From Candidatus Hydrogenedentota bacterium (GTDB lineage Bacteria; Hydrogenedentota; Hydrogenedentia; Hydrogenedentales; JAEUWI01): a DNA stretch of 64,000 nucleotides. The translations under genes and the position numbers were made by a program. Shown here in pieces: positions 58,615-64,000 of this stretch (the stretch's first letter is position 1; the number at the start of each line of letters is the position of its first letter). Below the pieces are notes generated by a model. It was not told the origin of the DNA. It searched no databases and saw only the letters and a program-made list of their open reading frames with translations. The stretch is taken from NCBI GenBank assembly GCA_019637335.1, contig JAHBVV010000001.1, positions 441,440 through 505,439 on the forward strand, written 5' to 3'.

Positions 58615-59300
58615 CGAATCGACTCCCGTTTCGTCTGGGCGGAACACCGGCGGGGGCGGCACGCCGCAAAAAAAACCTGTCGGGCGGGCCCGCGATTGTG
58701 GGCGGCGCCCGGTGTGTGTTTTGTGGTTCCGGGGCAGTGTAACGCGAAAGGGTAATCTATTCCTATTGGACTGCGCGGCGCGGCCGCTGGTCTCGAACCG
58801 AGTTTGTCAATCGCGAATGGACGCAGGGCAGCCTTGGGCCGCAACCAAACAAAGTTGATCCGCGAATTAACGCGAATGGACACGAATGAATAAACGGACC
58901 GTCCCGCTTTGGGATACCGGGGCTGTGTTCACGGCATCAATGGACAGGTCGAACCCGCCGCTCAAGCTGCTTCAGCCCGGAAGGTAAAGCGACGTTGGCG
59001 CACGTTGTTCGGTTGGAGTGAATACCTATCCGCCACGGCAGCCGGAGTACGGGCGGGAGATCTTTCCGGGAAGCGTGGAGAAGGATGGATAGTTGGACGT
59101 GGGGTTGCGCTGGCGCGAAGAACACGCGCCATTTTGGAGCAGATCGAGGTTTTCTACGCATAGAATGGAGAACTTTTGCGCGGGGCGCTTGTGAAATCTC
59201 GCGTTTCGCGCTATAATGACAGAAACTTGGCGGTTCACAGGCGCTCAACGTGGATAGTGTGCGACGTGCTGGACAACAGCGGGACGAGGAGGATATTACC
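58615..59300. other. dispersed-repeat stretch and upstream region of the PEP-CTERM-like gene
   Basis: About 690 bp without a credible gene. 58850-59070 holds a partial copy of the segment at 21235-21480, including CGCGAATTAACGCGAATGGA, GGGGCTGTGTTCACGGCATC and GACGTTGGCGCACGTTG. The last part carries a clear promoter at 59189-59217. Confidence 0.65.
59189..59217 (+). promoter_or_regulatory. promoter of the PEP-CTERM-like gene
   Basis: TTGTGA (59189-59194), a 17-bp spacer and the perfect -10 TATAAT (59212-59217). Transcription should begin near 59224, giving a leader of roughly 77 bases before the GTG start. Confidence 0.82.
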
Positions 59301-59909
59301 GTGAAGAACCTGCGATTTGGGGGATTGATCGCCTTGGCGATGGGGATCGCGCAGGCGGCGTCGGCGGGGTTTGTGGGGACGATGGATGGAAGTGCGAGCG
59401 GCGTAGACAGTTTCGGGCCCGGGCAGGCGACGCTGGACAACACTCCGCCCTGGGAAGGGGGAACCATTGAGTTTTCGGCGCTACTTACCGGGGAATTCCA
59501 GGACAACTCGCCCGCGGACGAAATCGACCTGACCTTCAATTTTTTTGAATCTGGGGGCCTTACGTTCCTCGAACTCTTTACGGAGCGAACGAGCGGCGAT
59601 ATCTACACCTTCTCGGGTGTGACCGTTGAGTTTTCAAACTGGACCTACAATCCGTCCGGGTATGTGTTAAATGGACTCGCATTGGCGGACGGCGACTTGC
59701 AGGGGTTGAATTTCGGGTTTACCGACGATACCCTGACAATCGAATTCGATGATTTTTATGTCGATGAGAGCCGGTCGGTTGGGATTGAGCTCATATTTGC
59801 GGAGGAAACGGGTCCGGGGACGCCGGTGGTTCCGCTTCCGGGTACGCTTACGTTGGGCTTGCTGGGGTTTGGCGGTGTTGTTGTGGCGCGGAGATTTCGC
59901 CGTGCGTAG
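59301..59909 (+). CDS. secreted PEP-CTERM-like sorting-signal protein
   Basis: A 202-aa protein with a signal peptide (NLRFGGLIALAMGIAQAASA) and a beta-rich body rich in Gly, Asp and aromatic residues. The C-terminus has VVPLPGTLTLGLLGFGGVVVARRFRRA-type layout: a short Pro-rich motif, a hydrophobic helix and basic residues, as in PEP-CTERM proteins processed by exosortase (here PLPG in place of VPEP). The start is GTG 59301, with GAGGAGG 9 bp upstream; the longer frame lacks the signal at its N-terminus. It has its own promoter and terminator. Exosortase itself is not in the window. Confidence 0.8.
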   Translation: MKNLRFGGLIALAMGIAQAASAGFVGTMDGSASGVDSFGPGQATLDNTPPWEGGTIEFSALLTGEFQDNSPADEIDLTFNFFESGGLTFLELFTERTSGDIYTFSGVTVEFSNWTYNPSGYVLNGLALADGDLQGLNFGFTDDTLTIEFDDFYVDESRSVGIELIFAEETGPGTPVVPLPGTLTLGLLGFGGVVVARRFRRA

Positions 59910-59941
59910 GTAGAGCAGGATTTGATAGTGCAAGCACGGAC

Positions 59942-59973
59942 CAGGGCCCTCTTCGGAGGGTCCTGTTGTTTTT
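59942..59973 (+). terminator. rho-independent terminator of the PEP-CTERM-like gene
   Basis: CAGGGCCCTC and GAGGGTCCTG form a 10-bp stem with one G-U pair around the stable TTCG loop, followed by TTGTTTTT. Confidence 0.9.
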
Positions 59974-60190
59974 GGATCGACGCGCTGGGCAACGTGCGGT
60001 GTCGCACGGGCGGGAATGCCTGTGTTCCCGGGCTGGGTTGCTGGACAGGGCGCGGCGGAATGGATTAGGCTTTTGCGATATCCGGCGATCCCCGCGCGCC
60101 ACGCCCGTGGCGGGCCGCCCTGGCGGCCGGGGGCCACACGCGTGCGCCCCTTCCGGCGGGAATCCACCCCAACCATGGAGGAATTTCCCC

Positions 60191-63100
60191 GTGTTGTCTA
60201 CCTCATCCCCGCGCGCGCTGCTGTTGGCGGCCGCGCTACTTCTGTCACCGCTGTCGGCTCCGGCGGCGGACGATGGCTTCACCCCGCTGTTCAACGGTAA
60301 GGATTTGACCGGTTGGACGGGCGATATGAATCTCTGGCGCGTCGAGAACGGCGAGATAGTCGGATCGACGAAGGGCGTGAAGCTGGAGAAGAACAGCTTC
60401 CTGTCCACGGAGAAGTCCTACTCGGATTTCGTGCTGCGGGTGAAGGTGAAGCTGATCAATCACAACAGCGGCATACAGTTCCGGAGCGAGCAGCTTGAGG
60501 ATCACGCGGTGGCGGGATACCAGGCGGACGTGGCGGAGCAGACCTATTTCGGGATGCTTTACGAGGAGCGGAAGCGCGGTATCCTGCCGTACTGGAACGA
60601 GTACACGGACAGCCAGCGCGCGGCGATTGCGGATGTGGTGAAGCACGGCGACTGGAACGAGTACGTGATCACGTGCCAGGGCGATCGCGTGAAGATGGTG
60701 CTGAACGGCTACACGACCCTGGATTTCGTGGATCCCGAGGGCGCGAAGGCGGGGATTATCGCGCTTCAGCTGCATAGCGGACCGGAGATGGAAGTTCGGT
60801 TCAAGGACATCGAAATCAAGGAACTCGGCGAAAAGGTGGCCTTGAAGGAGGGGGAACTTCTCCCCGACTTCGAGGCGCGGGAGGCGAAACTTTCCTACCT
60901 GGGGGAGCGCTTCCGGCTTCCCGAGGGGTTCTCCGTCGAGGAAGTCGCGACGCATGAATTGACCGGTTCACTCATCACCCTGACCTTCGACCACCTGGGC
61001 CGCCCCGTTGTGGGGGCCCAGGACGAGGGGATCCGGGTGCTGGTGGACGAAAATGGCGACGGGCGTTATGAGGCGCAGGAAAGCTTCAGCGAAGCGGTGA
61101 CCCGGGTTATGGGGTTGCTGTTCCTGGGGCCGGGGGATCTTCTGGCGCAGGGGAACGGCCCGGAGGGTCCGGGCCTTTACCGGCTCACGGACGCGGATCA
61201 GGATGGCCAGGCGGAGCAGACGACGCTGTTGATGGCGTCGGACGGCGGCATGGGGGAGCACGGCCCCCATGCCATCCAACGGGGGCTGGACGGGTACATT
61301 TACGTGCAGTACGGCAACCACGCGCGTCCCGCCGCGCCGTTGGATGCGCGTTCGCCGAGCCGGGATCTTCGCGAGGACTACCTGCTGCCCCGGTACGTGG
61401 ATCCGCGCGGCCACGCGAACGATGTGATGGCGCCGGGCGGGACGATAGTTCGGGCGGACCCGGCGTTTACGAAGTGGGAGCAGGTGGCGGGGGGCTTTCG
61501 CAATGCCTACGATTTCGCTATCGATCGCCACGGCGAGTTGCTCACGTTTGATTCGGACATGGAATGGGATCTGGGCCTGCCGTGGTTTCGGCCGATCCGG
61601 GTGATTCACGTGACGCCGGGCGGCGATTACGGCTGGCGGACGGGTTCCTCGAAGATGCCCGCGTACTACATCGACACACTTCCGGGTGTGAGCGATGTAG
61701 GCCGCGGGTCTCCGGTCGGGGTTTGCGTTTATGAACACGATGCGTTTCCCCCGGAATACCGCGGCGCCTTCTTCATGGGCGACTGGTCGCGGGGGCGTAT
61801 TCGCGTGCTGTTTCCCGAGCCGTCGGGCGCGACTATTGCGGGCCGGGCGGTGGATTTTCTGGTGGGCGAGCCGTTGAACGTGACGGACCTCGATGTGGCG
61901 CCGAACGGGGACTTGTATTTTGCGACCGGCGGGCGCGGCACGCAAGGCGGGGTGTACCGCGTGCGCTATGGCGCCGGCCAGGAGGCCCGCCCGGCGCCCG
62001 TTACGATTGCGGCAGTGTTGGATCAGCCCATGCCCCGGTCGGCGTGGGGCCGGCATGCGATCGAATCCGCGCGGGAGGCGATGGGCGAGGCGTGGGGCGC
62101 GGGCCTGCTGGATGCCGCGCAGGATCCCGGGCTGGAGCCGGACTTGCGGGTTCGCGCGATCGAGGCGCTGCAGGTGTTTGGTCCGCAGCCCGAGCCGCAC
62201 GTGCTTGCGCAACTCGCGCGCGATCCGGAGCCGCGGGTGAAGGACGCGGCGATCTATTTGATGGGCTGCGGATCCTTTGAGACGTTCCGGGAGCCGCTGA
62301 TTAACGCGCTGTACGACAAGGACGCCTCGGTAACGCGGCGCGCGTGCGAGGCGATTGTCCGGTCCGGCCTTGACGAGGCGACGCGGGTGGAGACGCACGA
62401 GGGCCTGATTTCCGGGCTGTACCTGCTGCTGGACAGCGAGGACCGGCACGTGCGCTATGCGGCGCGGCTGGCAATGATGCGCATGCACCGCGATCTCTGG
62501 TCGGATCACATGTTGCGCGACGATATCGGGCGGCGACCGCGCGGCGCGCTGGAGGGTCTGGCCGCGCTAATCGCGACGCAGCGGGCGGCGGTGCATTCGG
62601 ACGCGATCTTCGCGAAGCTGGACGCGATCAGCCAGGTTCCGCTGGAGACGCCGGCGCTGCTGGATTTCCTGCGCGTGATTCAGCTCGCGCTGATCCGGGA
62701 TGTGACGGGTGGCGACCGTCTTGAGCCGTTTCGCGCGGCGATGGGGCCGCGGCTTCTGGGGATTTTCCCGCACGCGGACGCGCGGGTGAACCGGGAGCTT
62801 CAGGTGGTATTGGCGGCGCTGGCTCCGCCCGGGGCGGTGGAGGCGCTGATCGCGTATCTGACGCCGGACAAGCCGCAGGAGGAGCAGATCCACACGATGT
62901 ATGCGCTGCGGGCGATCGAGCGCGGGTGGACGGAGGCGACGCGCCAGGCGGCGGTGGCGTGGTTTGATCGGGGGCGCGAGATGACGGGGGGCGCGAGCAT
63001 CCAGGGCTTCATCGACAATATGTGGTCGGACTTGATGGCGCGGCTTCCGGAGGCTGAGCGCGTGGCGGCGGAGGAGCGGAAGGCGCGGTCGCTGCGCGCG

Positions 63101-63649
63101 CGGGAGGAGGAGACGCTTGCGCTGCTGGCGGAGATGGAAGGCGAATCGGCTCCGGAATCGGACCTGGTAGCCATGAGTTTTGAGGAAATCGCGGAGTATC
63201 TGGAGTACGATCCGATGGCGTACACGCCGCGCGATCTTGAACAGGGCAAGCGGGTGTTTCTACGGGCCAAGTGCGCGAACTGCCATGTTTTCGGGAGCGT
63301 GGGGCAGGGCGGCGGTCCCGATCTATCGACCGTGGCGAGCCGTTTTCGCCGGCGTGATCTATTAGAGGCGATTATGTATCCCTCGCGCGTTGTCTCGGAC
63401 CAGTACGAGGGCGTGGAGGTGGAACTCGACGACTTTACGACCGTTTCGGGCATGCTTGCCGGGGAGAATGCCGAGCGGCTAACGCTGATAACGCTTCAGG
63501 GCGAGCGGGTGGATATTCCGAAGGCGTCGATCGAGTTGCGGACGAAGCTGGAGCGCTCCACGATGCCGGAAGGGCTCGTGCAGACGATGACCCTGGAGGA
63601 ACTGGTCAGCCTGGTGCAGTTTCTGGAGCGGGGCGGGGACGAATCGTAG
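60191..63649 (+). CDS. DUF1080 - beta-propeller - HEAT - cytochrome c fusion protein
   Basis: An 1152-aa secreted protein (signal ALLLAAALLLSPLSAPAA). Residues about 25-215 are DUF1080, the 3-keto-disaccharide hydrolase fold (FTPLFNGKDLTGWTGD, NHNSGIQFRSEQ). Then comes the propeller part of the PVC-type membrane-bound dehydrogenase family (LTFDHLGRPVVGAQDEGIRVLVDENGDGRYE, GGDYGWRTGS), a helical repeat region (about 690-1000), and a C-terminal heme domain with CANCHVFGSVGQGGGPDLSTVASRF (CxxCH) and EAIMYPSRVVSDQYEG. Start is GTG 60191 with GGAGGAA upstream. It probably oxidises or cleaves a sugar in the periplasm with electrons passed to heme; this is inferred from the domains. Confidence 0.88.
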   Translation: MLSTSSPRALLLAAALLLSPLSAPAADDGFTPLFNGKDLTGWTGDMNLWRVENGEIVGSTKGVKLEKNSFLSTEKSYSDFVLRVKVKLINHNSGIQFRSEQLEDHAVAGYQADVAEQTYFGMLYEERKRGILPYWNEYTDSQRAAIADVVKHGDWNEYVITCQGDRVKMVLNGYTTLDFVDPEGAKAGIIALQLHSGPEMEVRFKDIEIKELGEKVALKEGELLPDFEAREAKLSYLGERFRLPEGFSVEEVATHELTGSLITLTFDHLGRPVVGAQDEGIRVLVDENGDGRYEAQESFSEAVTRVMGLLFLGPGDLLAQGNGPEGPGLYRLTDADQDGQAEQTTLLMASDGGMGEHGPHAIQRGLDGYIYVQYGNHARPAAPLDARSPSRDLREDYLLPRYVDPRGHANDVMAPGGTIVRADPAFTKWEQVAGGFRNAYDFAIDRHGELLTFDSDMEWDLGLPWFRPIRVIHVTPGGDYGWRTGSSKMPAYYIDTLPGVSDVGRGSPVGVCVYEHDAFPPEYRGAFFMGDWSRGRIRVLFPEPSGATIAGRAVDFLVGEPLNVTDLDVAPNGDLYFATGGRGTQGGVYRVRYGAGQEARPAPVTIAAVLDQPMPRSAWGRHAIESAREAMGEAWGAGLLDAAQDPGLEPDLRVRAIEALQVFGPQPEPHVLAQLARDPEPRVKDAAIYLMGCGSFETFREPLINALYDKDASVTRRACEAIVRSGLDEATRVETHEGLISGLYLLLDSEDRHVRYAARLAMMRMHRDLWSDHMLRDDIGRRPRGALEGLAALIATQRAAVHSDAIFAKLDAISQVPLETPALLDFLRVIQLALIRDVTGGDRLEPFRAAMGPRLLGIFPHADARVNRELQVVLAALAPPGAVEALIAYLTPDKPQEEQIHTMYALRAIERGWTEATRQAAVAWFDRGREMTGGASIQGFIDNMWSDLMARLPEAERVAAEERKARSLRAREEETLALLAEMEGESAPESDLVAMSFEEIAEYLEYDPMAYTPRDLEQGKRVFLRAKCANCHVFGSVGQGGGPDLSTVASRFRRRDLLEAIMYPSRVVSDQYEGVEVELDDFTTVSGMLAGENAERLTLITLQGERVDIPKASIELRTKLERSTMPEGLVQTMTLEELVSLVQFLERGGDES

Positions 63650-63651
63650 GG

Positions 63652-63993
63652 CTACTTTCCGCAGCCGCACTTTCCACTGCCGCATCCACCACCGCCGCCG
63701 CCTTGCGTGACCGGAGGTACGAGATGGAGGGTACCCACCGGGACGGGCGCGGGCACGGCCGGGGGCCGGGCGGTCGTGTACCAGGCGGCCGCCAGGGCGA
63801 GGCTCCAGAGCCCGGCGATGAGCAGGCCGCCTCCCTCGCGGGTGAGCTCGCTCTTGAGGTAGGGGGCCTCGAAGCCGGGGAGCAGCCAGAAGAAGCCGCC
63901 CAGGTAGCCGATCATGCCGGGTATCGCCCAGCCGGTGTAGACGCCGAAGGCGGCGGGGAGGGTGATTACGAGGCTATAGCCGTAGATCAGCAT
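63652..63993 (-). CDS. hypothetical membrane protein with Cys/Gly-rich tail (possibly partial)
   Basis: A 113-aa frame with three hydrophobic segments (MLIYGYSLVITLPAAFGVYTGW; GMIGYLGGFFWLLPG; GLLIAGLWSLALAAAWY), a Pro-rich loop and the tail GGGGGGCGSGKCGCGK. The tail cysteines could bind a metal. The frame has no stop between its ATG and the window edge, so the true start may be outside. Its stop is 2 bp from that of the convergent fusion gene. No family recognised. Confidence 0.5.
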   Translation of the reverse strand: MLIYGYSLVITLPAAFGVYTGWAIPGMIGYLGGFFWLLPGFEAPYLKSELTREGGGLLIAGLWSLALAAAWYTTARPPAVPAPVPVGTLHLVPPVTQGGGGGGCGSGKCGCGK

Positions 63994-64000
63994 CCAGACG

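Overview
This window reads as chromosomal DNA of a high-GC, Gram-negative-type bacterium outside the well-studied groups. Pointers are lipoprotein signals, an RND pump with an outer-membrane channel, a PEP-CTERM-like secreted protein, a DUF1080/beta-propeller/cytochrome c giant of the type common in Planctomycetota, Verrucomicrobiota and Hydrogenedentota, a CxxCH protein of the same flavour, and many short repetitive inserts between genes. I lean to a Planctomycetota/Hydrogenedentota-like organism; this is inference, since no rRNA is present. I found no tRNA or rRNA gene, no convincing transposase and no CRISPR array.

Layout. 1-2530: tail of an unknown gene, a DUF4139 secreted protein and an endonuclease III-like DNA glycosylase. 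2547-4165: a compact restriction-modification pair (HNH nuclease plus C5 cytosine methyltransferase). 4166-5737 and 7808-8750: gene-free repeat fields built around a 102-bp element with terminal inverted repeats, flanking a P1B metal ATPase and a CPXCG zinc-ribbon protein. 8751-16762: a PQQ-type propeller protein converging on a MFP-RND-OMF efflux operon, with its TetR regulator and a clear palindromic operator. 16999-20823: a PASTA/G8 beta-helix lipoprotein and a thioredoxin-like protein. 21811-29238: heme protein, xerC, topA, smg (DUF494), hydrolase and SCP2 genes, separated by two more tandem-repeat blocks. 29892-33955: groL under a promoter with a perfect CIRCE but no groES beside it, two thioredoxin-fold proteins and aat. 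33984-37079: a tightly coupled four-gene operon (SIS isomerase, Gfo/Idh dehydrogenase, 2-hydroxyacid dehydrogenase, YhcH/NanQ-like) probably acting on a sugar or sugar acid. 37281-45200: a methyltransferase, a DUF4173-type membrane protein, a 1249-aa three-module carbohydrate-active protein and a lipoprotein. 46274-50619: rarA and a P2-type cation ATPase with foreign-looking codon use. 51083-51799: a striking Cys-rich repeat protein with a strong terminator, followed by a 117-bp tandem array. 52283-58614: GatB/YqeY-domain protein, sigma region-4 protein, sugar nucleotidyltransferase, a DUF4143 ATPase preceded by a 23-bp phased repeat array, and a double alpha/beta hydrolase. 59301-64000: PEP-CTERM-like protein, the DUF1080/propeller/cytochrome fusion and a partial membrane protein.

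The best candidates for something undescribed are the 23-bp phased array abutting the DUF4143 ATPase gene (54720-54965), the ten-repeat Cys-rich AASSEGE protein (51083-51799), and a set of G/T-rich repeat families (102, 82, 127 and 117 bp, plus a 9-bp microsatellite) that all lie with the G/T-rich strand on the plus strand. The microsatellite has also entered two coding regions, where it encodes low-complexity linkers.
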